Source: Euclidia mi (taxonomy: Eukaryota; Arthropoda; Insecta; Lepidoptera; Erebidae). From it: DNA of 64,000 nucleotides. Numbering within the stretch: the first letter of the stretch is position 1; every line of letters starts with the position of its first letter. Below are positions 33,319 to 44,109 of this stretch, in pieces. The notes under the pieces are model-generated. The model saw only the letters and a list, made by a program, of their open reading frames with translations, was not told the origin of the DNA and ran no database searches. The stretch is from assembly GCA_944739405.2 (NCBI GenBank), contig OX123183.2, forward strand, positions 124,442,331-124,506,330, written 5' to 3'. Position numbers and translations under genes: made by a program.

Positions 33319-34460
33319 CCTCCCCCCTTAAGATGGAGGCGCACCGTAGGCTGCGACTGAAGCTGAAGATTTTCAGGTTCTGGTTGCTTGACTGCGAGTT
33401 GCGCCGATCTAGGTTTCCACCAATATTTGTAGATTGCTGTACCGGCGCCAGCTAGGAAGGCTATGATGTAAAGTGTAATGGATGACCAACTGGGTGTATT
33501 AGAGATGACCGCTGCGTTTTCCTCGGGGAACTGGATATTTTCCGCTTGATGTAGGGCGTTTTTCAGGTTGTCTAATTCTATGTTTTCCAGATTGATCTTT
33601 ATAGGTACGACTTTTAGGGTGTGATGAGCTCGTGGTAGTGGTATTGTTTCTTTGATATTGACGTATTTCTGATGCGTTTCTAGGGTTTTGTCTAGTACTT
33701 TGATTTTGCAGTTGCTGTTCGTGGTTATGAGGAAAACTCCTTGGCTTCGTTGATATTGAACGTCGTTTCCGCAGATGGTTTTGATGACTTCTTCTTGTTT
33801 TATAACTACGATCCAACTGTTGTCTTGTATTTGTCGTACTATGTGGTCCTGGTAGGTTGCTGTTGCGTATGTGCAGTTATGTGGTTCCTGATGCTGTATG
33901 AGTTGTGCTATGCAGTCTGTGGAGTGCAGCAGGGTTTGCCATTCGAGATGTCTGCAGATGACCTCGTCCTCAGCTATCTTGATGCAGGGCTCATGGGGGT
34001 ATGCAAACTCGTCATTTCCCAAGACAAGGTAAGGATTTTTGGTAATAAGGATTGTGTTGTTGTTGTTCGGGATGGAATATAGGTGTAATAGGTTATAGGG
34101 TTGCTCTGCGACTATTGGTATTTCCAGTATGAAATTAATTGTCTCATTAGTACTATATGCTTTTACTGTTATAGCTTTTTCCCACAAGTGGATGTTTTTA
34201 ATGTTTGGGGCGAAAGCTAATTGACCTTCTATTTCATTTTGTATTTGGTTTAACTCATCGACTAGATAAGCTGGGTCGATTATACTAGGGTGCATCCTTT
34301 CAAGGTGTGAAAATGTTAATGCATTTTCCAATGTTTCTAATCTATCGTAAAGCTGCTGAAGCGAACTCTTAATGTTATTAAATATGCTTGATGTGAGGAA
34401 GTTTGTTTCTAATTCAGTTTCTTTATATGAATATCTATCTATGGCTCTGTATATTTCCAT
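33309..34460 (-). pseudogene. env: env, C-terminal part (out of frame with N-terminal part)
   Basis: Open frame of 383 codons from the first ATG; the frame is open upstream of this ATG to near 34500. It encodes the rest of the ectodomain, with N-linked sites and cysteines, then a hydrophobic span SSITLYIIAFLAGAGTAIYK near the end and a basic, Pro/Gln-rich tail. The stop lies inside the 3' LTR and the polypurine tract is read as part of the tail. In errantiviruses env is a class I-type fusion glycoprotein related to baculovirus F. Because the frame differs from the upstream half, no complete Env can be made from this copy without a frame change. Confidence 0.85.
33319..33329 (-). promoter_or_regulatory. 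Polypurine tract
   Basis: AAGGGGGGAGG on the minus strand, directly against the 3' LTR; primes plus-strand DNA synthesis. Confidence 0.88.
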
Positions 34461-34491
34461 TTGATTATTTTTAATGTGGCTTAAGCTTGTT

Positions 34492-35000
34492 TCATACTTT
34501 TTGCATAATGCTTATTGTCTTTTTCTGATTGACGTTGTTGCTATTTAATGACGATTGAATGTTTTTAATCTCATTTTCAAACTTGATTGCATCGTTTTGA
34601 TCGAGGTTACCGGTGATTGATTTTATAACTGAACCTAATCCGTTTATTAAGCCACGCCTTTGTCTGTAACTAGACTTATAACCTATGGTTTCTAAACCTA
34701 AATATACTAATCTACTTTCTATCGTATCGATAAGATACTCTATTTGCTTAATACTAACGCTATTTTCTAGGGTGCTATTTTGTTTTAACTTTAGAGTGAA
34801 ATAGTTACTACATATGTCTACGTAAATGTCTTTGAATAAAGTTGTATTATATATTACGGCTAGGTGATAGGTGTCTATTTGGCTTTGTGCTTTAGCTTCT
34901 GTTAATACTAATATTCCATTATGGTTGTCTATTGGCTGTATGATTGCTGTGGCTGCGGTGAGCCGGAGCACTGCGACGAGGGCGATGGCGTACCTGAAAC
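34492..35000 (-). pseudogene. env: env, N-terminal part with furin site and fusion peptide
   Basis: The frame starts after a splice acceptor, TGTTTCAG|GTACGCC, near 34993, overlapping the end of pol. No ATG precedes the body, consistent with a spliced env mRNA taking its start from the leader. YAIALVAVLRLTAATAI reads like a signal peptide. SYRQRR followed by GLINGLGSVIKSI is a furin-type cleavage site with a fusion peptide, as in errantivirus/baculovirus F proteins. The frame stops at 34492-34494. The continuation is in another frame, implying a one-nucleotide length change in a short A run near 34500. This could be a real mutation or an assembly error in a homopolymer. Confidence 0.84.
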
Positions 35001-38000
35001 ATTTTCAGGACGCCTTAGTAACCGGAAGTGGACTCTAATTGATTTGGCGTTAACGTGTTTTCCTATGATTTCAGCTATTTGTTCGGGGTGTATTCTTATT
35101 ATTGTATACGGACCTAGGTATTTAGGTTCGAGCTTTTTGCTTCTGGCTGTTTTTGCTACTTGCTTGTAAACTATGTCGCCTACTTTGAACTGTGCTGTTT
35201 CTGTGTTTTTATTTGCTCTATCTATTGCATGTTGCTTTTCGCTTGATAATTTGCTGTTAATGAGCTTCTGTGTGCTTTCCATTGTTTGCTTATGCTTTAA
35301 AACGTACTCTTGATAAAATTCTTGAGGGCAATGTAATTCTAATGGGTTTCTACTATCAGTGTGACCGTATAATAATTCAAAGGGCGTAAAGCCGGTTGCC
35401 GAATGAATGGTATTATTGTAAGCTATGACGGCGTATTTCATGAGGTTAATGGGTTCATCTTTATCGGTTATTCTTTGTATTCTTATCATTTCGGCTAGAG
35501 TAGAGTGTAACCTTTCTATCGGTGAGTTTGAATTGGGGTTGTATGGTGTAGTGAAATGAATGTGTATATTGTGCATTGCGCATATCTCGGTAATTACTTC
35601 GTTATCGAATTTAGTGTCGGAGTCCGTTGTTATCTTTTTCGGTACTCCTATTACTGAGAATATACTGAGTAATGCTTCGGCGATATGTATGCTGGTTGAA
35701 GCGGATAATGGGATTGCCTGTGCATATTTTGTGAAATTATCTATGATAGTTAAAAAGGTTGTGCCGCCACTGCTGTATAGGTCCATGAACATATGTTCCA
35801 TTGGCTTGTGTGGTGTATCTGTTAATGATAGGGGTAATTTTAAAGGGTTGCGTTCATACTTGCTTTTTAGGCATTTTTCGCATTTATTGATGAATTTTTG
35901 TATAGATGATAACATGTTTGGCCAGTGATAGTTTCGGTGTATGTGTTTATATGTTTCCTGAATACCTCTGTGTATGGTTTTTCCCTCGTGATATTTCCTT
36001 ATTAAATCTAGTTGTTCGGAAATATTTTCTATGAGTGTTACTCTGTTCATGCATCTAATTAATTTGGGTCCGCGATTACTGAATGTACTTTTGTATACTT
36101 CGCAAAATAATGGGTAGTATTCTTCGTGATGGAAAAAACAATGGAAAACTCTATCCGGAATTGTATGTTCTTTTAGGAATTGAATTATTTGGTCTTTAGT
36201 GTTATTGATGGGTATCCAAACGTCTTTAATTATTGTTTTACCTTTTGACCTATCATCTACTCTGTAAGTGTCGCCAGGTGTTTTTCTGATGTGAAACTGT
36301 TTTAATTGTCTGTCGATTGCATCGTCTATTTCGGGTATTTTGTTGGTAATGGGTTCCGTATTCTGTTCGGATTGTGATATTAGTGGGATGTTTTCCTGTG
36401 ATGAGTTTTTCTGTGACTGATTTACGGTGTCGGGGGTGATAGGCATGTCTAATAGTGTCCTAATGTCTATGTTGTCTAAGTCAATGTCAACGTTTGATGT
36501 ACTAGGCTGGGGATCGCTCGTGCTGGGGTCAGTTGTTACTGTATTATGATTTAGGGTCTGTATTCTCGATAAAGCGTCTGCGTTAGTGTTGGTTTTACCT
36601 TTTTTGTACTGTACATCGTAATTATATTCTGCTAATCTCAAGCGCCAGCGTGTGAGTTTAGAATTTGGGTCTTTCATAGACATAATCCAAGTAAGTGGTC
36701 TGTGATCTGTGTAAATGGTGAATCGTTTGCCATAAAGGTAGGGGCGAAAATATTTAATAGCCCATACAATGCCTAATAATTCTTTTTCTACTGTGGAGTA
36801 TCGTTGTTCTGTGTCGGATAGCGTACGTGAAGCGTATGCCACTGGTTTATCTGAGCCTAATTCGCCTTGTGATAGTACCGCGCCAAGGGCTACGTCCGAT
36901 GCGTCAGTAGTGAGAATAAATGGTTTTTCGAAGTCTGGATATTGTAGTATAGGTGCATTGATAAGTACTTCTTTGCACTTTTCAAATGCTTGGGTGTACT
37001 CGGGTGTTAAAGTTATTTTGCTACCTTTCTTTAAACATTTGGTCAGTGGTTTAGTGAGCTTTGCGAAGTCCTGAATAAATTTTCTGTAGTAGCCTACAAG
37101 TCCTAAAAATGATTTTATTTCTTTCTGAGTCTTAGGTATTGGGAACTTTTTTACTGCCGCTATTTTATCTTCGTTTGGCTGAAGGCCTTTGTCTGTGAGC
37201 GTGTGCCCTAGGAATTTAACTTGTTTTTGCAAGAATTCTGATTTGTTTAGCTGAATTTTGAGGTTATGTGATCGGAATCTATCGAAAACTTGTTTACATT
37301 TATCTATGTGCTCTTGTAAAGATGTACTATATATGATGACGTCATCGAGATACGTTAAAACGTTATCTATGCCGCGTAACACGGAGTCCATTAATCTTTG
37401 AAACGTACTCGGTGCGTTCTTGAGACCGAAAGGCATTCTGAGGAATTCATAATGTCCTCGATCGATTGTAAATGCGGTTTTCTCTACGTCTTTAGGGTTC
37501 ATTTCGACTTGATGGTAGCCAGATGCTAGATCTAGTGTAGTGAAGTATTGGGCACGTCCTAGTTTGTCTAGAATATCGTCTATGTTAGGCAACGGGTATT
37601 TATCTTCTATTGTTTTTTCGTTAAGCTTCCTATAGTCAATAACTAACCTGTACTTTTGTTCTCCTGTTGCGTCTATCTTTTTAGGTACTATGTGAACTGG
37701 GCACGACCACGGGGAGTTACTTTCCTGGATAATATTCTGTTCTAAAAGCTTACTAATCTGTTTTTTAATCTCTTCTCTTTGTTTAGGGGCCTGTCTATAA
37801 TTTCGAACATAGATGGGTTTGTCGTCTGTAAGTCTGAGTTGGTGTTTGATTTCATGAGTAAAAGTTAAAGGGATTTCTTCACAGTGAAATATATCTCGAT
37901 AATTATAACAGAGTTTTCTAATTTCGCGGTTTTCCTCGGGGTTCATATGATCGGTTCTTAATCTGTCTAAATTTTGTTTCAGTATTCTATCTATTTTCCT

Positions 38001-38672
38001 ATCTGTGTCCCTAACGGAGGTGACCGGGGTGTGACCTGTATTTTGTTTCTTAATATTTAAACGCTGTAAGTTTATGTGACAACTATTTTTAAACGTTAGT
38101 TCCTTATCGGTTGTATTAATTACGGTAGTGAGTGCTACGCCTTGTCTTACCGATACCAATGCTGGCGGGAAGATTAGGCCGTTCTTTGTTGATTTGCCGT
38201 CCGAATAATAATCGCCTTCTTCGTAGTTACAAAGGAGGTTTATAACTTGTTCACTTTTGGGCTTTATTTTTGTACATGATTTTATGTCGTCTCTAATAGG
38301 AATGGTAGCGTTGTCTGTACGCAACACCATGTTTTTAATGTCTATCTTACAATTTAGTGGAACTAAAAGATCTAAACCTAATAAGCCTACAAAATCTGAG
38401 TCAAAATTGAAAATTAAGAATTTATGGGTTATGTTTACGTTAAAAAGTTTTTCTGGAAGTTTAATATATGCAACCTGCTTATGTTTAGAGGTTCCATGAG
38501 CTGTTTTTATGTAATGCGTTTCATTTTTAATTTTACAGTTTATTTTATGCTTTTTACTTAAGATTCGCGGGTTAATCAAAGATTGCGAAGCGCCTGTGTC
38601 TAATAAAAATCGACCACCTAATTCACTTATGTAAATATAGGGGAGGCGATTGTAATTTTGAATAATATTCAT
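34929..38672 (-). CDS. pol: pol polyprotein: protease, reverse transcriptase, RNase H, integrase
   Basis: 1,247 codons, uninterrupted. Aspartic protease LLDTGAS at residue about 23-29. Reverse transcriptase has the YLDDVIIYS active site at about 440. RNase H has TTDASDVALGAVLS at about 585. Integrase has an HHCC zinc domain (HEGKTIHRG...CEKCLKSK) at about 895-945 and a DDE core: D in FMDLYSSG, D in TTDSDTKFD, E in SPIERLHST. The ATG at 38672 lies five bases after the gag stop, in the -1 frame relative to gag, so expression may be by reinitiation or frameshifting; I see no perfect slippery heptamer. The C-terminal tail (Ser/Pro/Gln-rich) overlaps the start of env. Confidence 0.96.
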   Translation of the reverse strand: MNIIQNYNRLPYIYISELGGRFLLDTGASQSLINPRILSKKHKINCKIKNETHYIKTAHGTSKHKQVAYIKLPEKLFNVNITHKFLIFNFDSDFVGLLGLDLLVPLNCKIDIKNMVLRTDNATIPIRDDIKSCTKIKPKSEQVINLLCNYEEGDYYSDGKSTKNGLIFPPALVSVRQGVALTTVINTTDKELTFKNSCHINLQRLNIKKQNTGHTPVTSVRDTDRKIDRILKQNLDRLRTDHMNPEENREIRKLCYNYRDIFHCEEIPLTFTHEIKHQLRLTDDKPIYVRNYRQAPKQREEIKKQISKLLEQNIIQESNSPWSCPVHIVPKKIDATGEQKYRLVIDYRKLNEKTIEDKYPLPNIDDILDKLGRAQYFTTLDLASGYHQVEMNPKDVEKTAFTIDRGHYEFLRMPFGLKNAPSTFQRLMDSVLRGIDNVLTYLDDVIIYSTSLQEHIDKCKQVFDRFRSHNLKIQLNKSEFLQKQVKFLGHTLTDKGLQPNEDKIAAVKKFPIPKTQKEIKSFLGLVGYYRKFIQDFAKLTKPLTKCLKKGSKITLTPEYTQAFEKCKEVLINAPILQYPDFEKPFILTTDASDVALGAVLSQGELGSDKPVAYASRTLSDTEQRYSTVEKELLGIVWAIKYFRPYLYGKRFTIYTDHRPLTWIMSMKDPNSKLTRWRLRLAEYNYDVQYKKGKTNTNADALSRIQTLNHNTVTTDPSTSDPQPSTSNVDIDLDNIDIRTLLDMPITPDTVNQSQKNSSQENIPLISQSEQNTEPITNKIPEIDDAIDRQLKQFHIRKTPGDTYRVDDRSKGKTIIKDVWIPINNTKDQIIQFLKEHTIPDRVFHCFFHHEEYYPLFCEVYKSTFSNRGPKLIRCMNRVTLIENISEQLDLIRKYHEGKTIHRGIQETYKHIHRNYHWPNMLSSIQKFINKCEKCLKSKYERNPLKLPLSLTDTPHKPMEHMFMDLYSSGGTTFLTIIDNFTKYAQAIPLSASTSIHIAEALLSIFSVIGVPKKITTDSDTKFDNEVITEICAMHNIHIHFTTPYNPNSNSPIERLHSTLAEMIRIQRITDKDEPINLMKYAVIAYNNTIHSATGFTPFELLYGHTDSRNPLELHCPQEFYQEYVLKHKQTMESTQKLINSKLSSEKQHAIDRANKNTETAQFKVGDIVYKQVAKTARSKKLEPKYLGPYTIIRIHPEQIAEIIGKHVNAKSIRVHFRLLRRPENVSGTPSPSSQCSGSPQPQQSYSQ

Positions 38673-38677
38673 GAGAA

Positions 38678-39526
38678 CTATGTTTTTAGTTGTTTTTCTA
38701 GATCTAAGAGAAAATTTTCATCTAGATCATCCTCGGATTCGATTTCGTCGTCGTCCTCGGATTGACTTTCATCTTCGCATTCCGGTTCATTTTGGAAATG
38801 TAACTTCTTTTTATGCTCGGTATTGTCTGAAGATGATTTATTCTTACTGAACTGCTCTTTCGATTTATTAAATGTACTAGACTTCTGAGTCTTATTATAA
38901 CTCGTAGAAGGTTTATTAAATGATTTACTTTTATTTTGTTGCGCCTGAGCACGTTTAGCACGGAGTTTGACCTCTTCCTGCTTTGCTACAATGATTGCTT
39001 GATCTAAATTCTCTACATGTTTTAGTTTGGTTAAGATAGCAGTTATAGGGTTCAAATTTTCTAAAAACGTATCTAGAGCCATTTGCTCGTAGTATGTACG
39101 CTTGGAGGGCTCCATTGATGTGAGCGTCGTCATAAGGATTCTAATTTTATCACCGAACGCGTCCAGTGAGCTATTATCCCTAGTTGTATGTGTTAGTTCT
39201 TGAACTAGCTGTAACTCGGTCCTAAATTCTCCGAATTTTTCTTTTAGAATTGCTTTTAATTCTGACCATGTCTTTGCACCACGGTTGACTGAGAGGGCTT
39301 CATAAGCTTTCCCGGTTAATTTTGTCCTAATTAGGCAAGTAACACAAGGATCGTCCTTGTAGTTTATAACTTCTAAAGCATTTTCAACACCTTCGAAATA
39401 TGCTGCAAGTTTTCTTTTGTTCCCGTCAAAAGAGGGTAACAATTTTGCGAATGTGGAGTAGTCGGTTGTTACCGGCTTCTCGTCACTATAATGTTTGTCC
39501 TCGTGAAATTTTTTCTCGGTAGCCAT
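38678..39526 (-). CDS. gag: gag structural protein
   Basis: 282 residues from ATG at 39526 (MATEKKFHEDKHYSDEKP) to TAG at 38680-38678. The middle is capsid-like (TKLTGKAYEALSV...WSELKAILKEKFGE is the retrotransposon Gag signature). The C-terminal third is Lys/Ser/Gln-rich, then strongly acidic (EDDDEIESEDDLDE). There is no CCHC zinc knuckle, as in other gypsy-group errantiviruses. Forms the particle that carries the element RNA. Complete and open. Confidence 0.93.
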   Translation of the reverse strand: MATEKKFHEDKHYSDEKPVTTDYSTFAKLLPSFDGNKRKLAAYFEGVENALEVINYKDDPCVTCLIRTKLTGKAYEALSVNRGAKTWSELKAILKEKFGEFRTELQLVQELTHTTRDNSSLDAFGDKIRILMTTLTSMEPSKRTYYEQMALDTFLENLNPITAILTKLKHVENLDQAIIVAKQEEVKLRAKRAQAQQNKSKSFNKPSTSYNKTQKSSTFNKSKEQFSKNKSSSDNTEHKKKLHFQNEPECEDESQSEDDDEIESEDDLDENFLLDLEKQLKT

Positions 39527-39875
39527 ATTTATCTACTCGATGCTAAATTTATAGAGTGAACAAAACAATAAAAAGGTAGTATATATAATACTAATGATCC
39601 CTAGACACTGAAAACAACAAAAGTCGCCTGAAACGTGCTAGGAAACAAAGATAAAGGAATCTCGGGAGTAATCAGAGTATATGCTTACCCCAAGAGCATT
39701 GCTGATGCCAAGCTGGTGAGTCTGCCCGTCTTCAAGCTGGTTCTCGCCTGCTGCTGCTGCTACTGCTGCCGCTGCTGATGCTGTCGTACTTCACCCACGG
39801 AGGTTCTTTTACCGCGTCCCGGAGTCGAGTCTCAAGGATATTACTTTAAGACTACAACTGATAGATCGCGACGTA
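39527..39875 (-). other. Provirus leader between PBS and gag
   Basis: Non-coding leader with a CTG-like run (GCTGCTGCTGCTACTGC reversed at about 39750); presumably holds packaging and env splice-donor signals, which I cannot pinpoint. Confidence 0.6.
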
Positions 39876-39887
39876 CCGACTGCGCCA
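39876..39887 (-). promoter_or_regulatory. Primer binding site, tRNA-Ser-like
   Basis: TGGCGCAGTCGG directly after the 5' LTR, its T being the last LTR base. This is the motif used by 17.6/297-type elements. Confidence 0.8.
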
Positions 39888-40118
39888 GTTAGGTTGTGGG
39901 CGGAGGCCGAAGGGTTTTTAAAAAGAAAACACTAGGTGTGTTCGGCTTGAAGAGCAGACTAAGACTGGTTTATTTATTAATAAAAAGCTTACAGCTAAAT
40001 TATAATAACAAAGGATGTCTTATATTACAGATAGCGGTCTTACTGAGAACCGCTTCCAATAACTCTTATCTTAATAACAGAGGGCCGTTATGTACGGACT
40101 GGTTATGTCTATATAACT
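39887..40118 (-). repeat. 5' LTR
   Basis: 232 bp, same sequence as 33087-33318. Drives transcription of the provirus on the minus strand. Confidence 0.96.
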
Positions 40119-40122
40119 CGCG

Positions 40123-42519
40123 TTGTCGACGTATAATTGAATATAATTTAGAGCATGACAAGATAGTTTTAGGTTCAAAATGATTATCTTACGTCCAGCA
40201 TAAGATGCTTCTAAATCTGAACCTGTCAGAGAACGCCTTGACATGAATAGATACTTTCGGCGCTTCTTTCTTGACGGAGCGAAAAGAGATCGTAAACAAT
40301 GGCCACTGGAGAAAATATTACATCATTTTCTTATCACTAAGAAATTTTATTAATAAGAAATTCCGTGCATAATCTTAGATCACCTTCAAAAATGGTTAAG
40401 TAGCAGCATAAAATGCAGCTTCTAAGACTATAAAATACTCCAAATACTGAGCTTGCACAAATCTGTCGGTATAAAATAGTTTGATCTGCCAGAAAACCGC
40501 AATAAAGTTAAAAGAAAAGATACAGAATTAGCCAATACATCATGAACTGGATAACATGTTGCTTCTAATTCCGTCGATTATATCACTGGTGTAGCTGCAG
40601 AAAACGTTGCCAATATTAGAACTGTCTATTGACTCCAGCTGGGATTGACATAGTGATCTAGAAAAATATTTTAGGCTCGTCACAACTGAGAATGGTGAAA
40701 CTAATTTGAACTGAAGGTCTTGTGATGACTTCATTACTGATGGAAATGAGATGCTTGCTTTGCTTTAATGGAGTCTAGGACGTTTTTGTAGGAGAGGAAT
40801 ACACGCTAAAGAAATATGAGAATTTTTTTATTTGATGTGTTCTAGTGGGTATATTTTCCTCATCAATTTAAGCTTTCATATATGCATACTTTCTATTGCA
40901 TTATAACGATAGATTATGTTGTAAAGAAAATATTTATATACATAAATCTCTAGTAACATTTCTTCACGATATCCGCATGTTTCCAATATTTATTGGTTCT
41001 CTGTGAAAATATTTCATAAACGCTATTGATTATATTTTTTCGTAATTTTGATGGGTGCCCACGCTCACGCCTACAGCGTTTTATAAATATTTTACTCCGT
41101 GATTTACCGAGTTTCTGTTGGAAGGATGAAATGTTTGTTGAATTTATTCTTGAGAATTTGTCAAATTAATATATATACTGTCATGTGTATACTGCTATAT
41201 ATTTTGTTTTACATTAACCATGTTAAAATAAAGCATGGACAGTTATTTAGAACAATAACATGTAGAGTTAGATTAAATAATCTTACAACAAAGATTACTC
41301 AGAACGCAAAATTGAGCATATTTATCTATAACGCTAAAAATGCCAAACAATGTCTAAAATAACATACCTACATATTTATTATAATAGCTAATGGACGATC
41401 ATAACAGTTTACGGCACGTCGCCTATTAATTCGTAGTCACCTGTCTGCGTCCATCATTTTGATCATAACAATCGTTGTCACGTCGTGTTTCTCCAGTTTT
41501 TTGCTATTACATAAAGGGTCTTTACGCTGGCACGGTTGGATTGTGGCCAGGGACTGTGTATTGCCTAAATGTATGTAAATGTTTTTGACGTACGCCCGTC
41601 TGGCCGGCGGCCATTTTAACAAAAGTTCGTTGACTATTATGTTATGCAAAATGTATTTATTACAACAAAATGTTTGCAAATCATGTGATCAGTGCTGTAT
41701 AGGTAGAAATCCACGTGGAACAGCCGTTGGCAACTCTAAAATATAGACACGTTTTTACCTATAGAATTATGCATATACACTACTTGTTGCAAGCATGTAG
41801 TATATAGGAAGTATATAGCTATAGCATACCCACATATTATGATTTTTTATTGTCTATTACACCTATAAAGTTTAGTAGTAGCTTTCAGTAAGTTGATTCA
41901 TGATACTTTTCAACTTAGGTTAAACGCCAATTTCGAAGCACGCACCATTAAAAATTTAAGTTTTTATGAATTTCTGTAAAACTGTACAATTATAATTTGC
42001 CTACGTTCATAATTTTATTATCAGTAAGTTACATTTTGGAGTCCAAGTATGTGCAAAGCTACTATATTTTTTTACCTTTTTTCCGAAACAACTTGGACAA
42101 CTTAGCATTGACATCTTAAAAATATAGGTATTTACTCTAAATTGTTATTTGCACTGAACTACGCAAAGTACGTTTGCCTGTTCTAGTCGTGTCGTGTCGT
42201 GGGTTACGTTGTTGCTAAACACTTTTTTCATTCCCCCTGACATTGGCAAGTGTCCAGTATAATTTATTTAACTGTTATGTCTTTCAAAATATCGCCATTG
42301 CACCGTGCAGCCGACGTCAAGGTTTCCATGTTCACGCTTATTTATATAAATTAGCAAAATTATCTGATCCCATCTAGTTAGATTAATGGTACCTTTCGAT
42401 GTTTTGCTGGCCTTTCGTTTCACTTGTCACGGCTCAAAGTGGTATTTGATTACGTAATTCGATTTTTTATGGAGTAACCGATATTTTGATTATTCTTATT
42501 AATTAATTAATTAATTAAC
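40123..42519. other. No gene seen
   Basis: AT-rich DNA with small frames (41099, 41437) lacking domains; (ATTA)n microsatellite at about 42497-42516. Confidence 0.4.
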
Positions 42520-42742
42520 GTGCATAGGATTCCCACCAAGAACTTAGGGTCCCAAGCCAACCTCACCTGCAAGTGGTGCACCTGCCGATCAACGGACGAG
42601 GCTCTGGCAAACAAAATGTCCCAATAAGCGGCAATAGGCTCGCCACCTATTACGTGGGATCAAAACACTGGCGAAAAGTGGGCGTTTAATATGCCTCTGC
42701 CTACCCCTTCGGGGAAACAGGCGTGAGTCTATGTATGTATGT
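42520..42742 (+). repeat. SINE-tailed element with non-tRNA head, copy 1
   Basis: Head CCACCAAGAACTTAGGGTCC ... AAGTGGTGCACCTGCCGATC ... GACGAGGCTCTG joined to the SINE body and tail (CAATAGGCTCGCC, CTCTGCCTACCCCTTCGGGG, GGCGTGAGTCTATGTATGTA). Nearly identical to 57360-57575. Confidence 0.85.
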
Positions 42743-43567
42743 TATTAATTAAAGTTTTATGATTTCTTTTTGGATTATCTGACAAAACTGTTGTAAGTCA
42801 AGCACTATTATGGTCTTTAAAAGCCACATTTAAGTCGTGCTAAATTTATTCTTCAGTTTCTATGTGTATATAAATAGGAAACGATTTAGGGCCATTAGTT
42901 TGCTCCGTTTCCTTTAGTTAATCCGTGATCATAAGTTATGTGCATACTGAACTCGAATTCTTGTCATTTCCTTCTAAACCGTTTACAGCTTTATATGCCT
43001 CATTTATGTTTGTATTTTGTGTTATTCTTCTTCTAAATGGAAACTCTACAGAAATATTTGGCAAGAAGTCACTGATAGTCACCCGGCCTCGAACTTACAT
43101 ACCGCACTACATTCCTACATTATCAGAAATCAATAAATACACTTTAGAAGTAATTCGTACCTAATAAAAGTATCGGGGCATCTGTTTCGTGTGTATATTG
43201 TGCACAGTGTAAATGTGGGTCGTAACCCCTTCTGGAATCTTGAAATAGATCGAAGTTATGAACAGGAATAGTAACGGATACCATCTTTCGAAGAGCCCTT
43301 CGTTTTCTTTGATATTATTGTTTGTTAATTTTTGAGGAGAATAGTAGGTGTCGGTATTTTAGACAACGATTGTTTGTTATCTTGCGAGCTCATGATCCAT
43401 CTTTTCTGATTTTGCTTTTCATGTTTGTTTTTGTAGCATATAATGTTAAATGCATATTTTGTAGCATTTAGGTTATGAGATCATTTTGTAGACTGTTTAC
43501 ACAATAACTTAAGAAATTACATGCCACAAGTCTGCGTGTTATAAAAGTGACTTTTGTATTGTTCCAG
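42743..43567. other. No gene seen; intron-like sequence ahead of the 43568 exon
   Basis: Ends in TTTTGTATTGTTCCAG, a good splice acceptor. Confidence 0.5.
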
Positions 43568-44109
43568 CGATGCACATGGTGGCGTGACACCGGGTTGACG
43601 TGAATCAACTCGCGAGATGTCTCAGCCGCCCCCAGGGCGCGGCCGCGCGCGGCCGCCGGGCCCTTCATCCCCCCTTCAGTACCGTCCACCCTCGCCATGG
43701 GCCCCCAGTCCACCGCCGCTCATATCTGGGCCCAGGCACTCCACAGCCATAGTTACTCCCCCACCAGTTCACCCATCCCCAAGGCCCTTCAGGCCTCTTC
43801 ACTCCCCTCATAATTTACGACAGCATTCGCCATCACCAAGTTCCCATTTTTCGATTTCTCCGTATCCGATGTCTCCGACTTTGGGCCAAAGCCCGGAGTA
43901 CTATTACTCGTCCCCGTACGAGCCGGTGCGGGAGTACGACTACGCGGGGGTACCTCTGGAGCCGCCACCGCCGCCGCGGCCCATGATCTACGAGGAGGAC
44001 GAGGAGGAGCGCGGGCCCTCCACCGCCGAGATCATCGCGCAGCAGTCGCAGGAGGGCTACGTAGACGAGAAGCTCGCAGAGTACCAAGCTACTATTCAGC
44101 TATTACAAG
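43568..44109 (+). CDS. First coding exon of an unrecognised proline-rich protein
   Basis: Exon bounded by the acceptor TGTTCCAG|CGATGC and donor TTACAAG|GTCAGT. ATG at 43617 (GCGAGATGT context) opens 164 codons plus one base (phase 1). The first 49 nt are leader. The protein is Pro/Ser-rich (MSQPPPGRGRARPPGPSS..., many SP/PP, SPEYYYSSPYEPV), then acidic (YEEDEEER), then STAEIIAQQSQEGYVDEKL-AEYQATIQLLQ, a likely helix or coiled-coil start. GC-rich and codon-like, unlike its surroundings. Later exons are not identified in the window, so introns must be long. This looks like the N-terminus of a cytoskeletal or scaffold-type protein, but I cannot name it. Confidence 0.72.

Larger units (their letters stand above)
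33087..40118 (-). mobile_element. Errantivirus-like (Gypsy family) LTR retrotransposon, young provirus
   Basis: 7,032 bp on the minus strand, with 232-bp LTRs, a CGCG target duplication at 33083-33086 and 40119-40122, PBS, gag, pol, env and PPT in that order. The LTRs are spaced exactly 6,800 bp apart base for base and I see no difference between them, so insertion is recent. LTR ends AGTTA...TAACT and a tRNA-Ser-like PBS are typical of the gypsy/17.6/297/TED group of insect errantiviruses. gag and pol are open; env is frameshifted. Confidence 0.96.

Noticed and set aside
38722..38961. Frame inside gag and others inside pol/env on both strands (33499, 33741, 34921, 35560, 36769, 38257)
   Set aside because: Shadows of the provirus genes in other frames.
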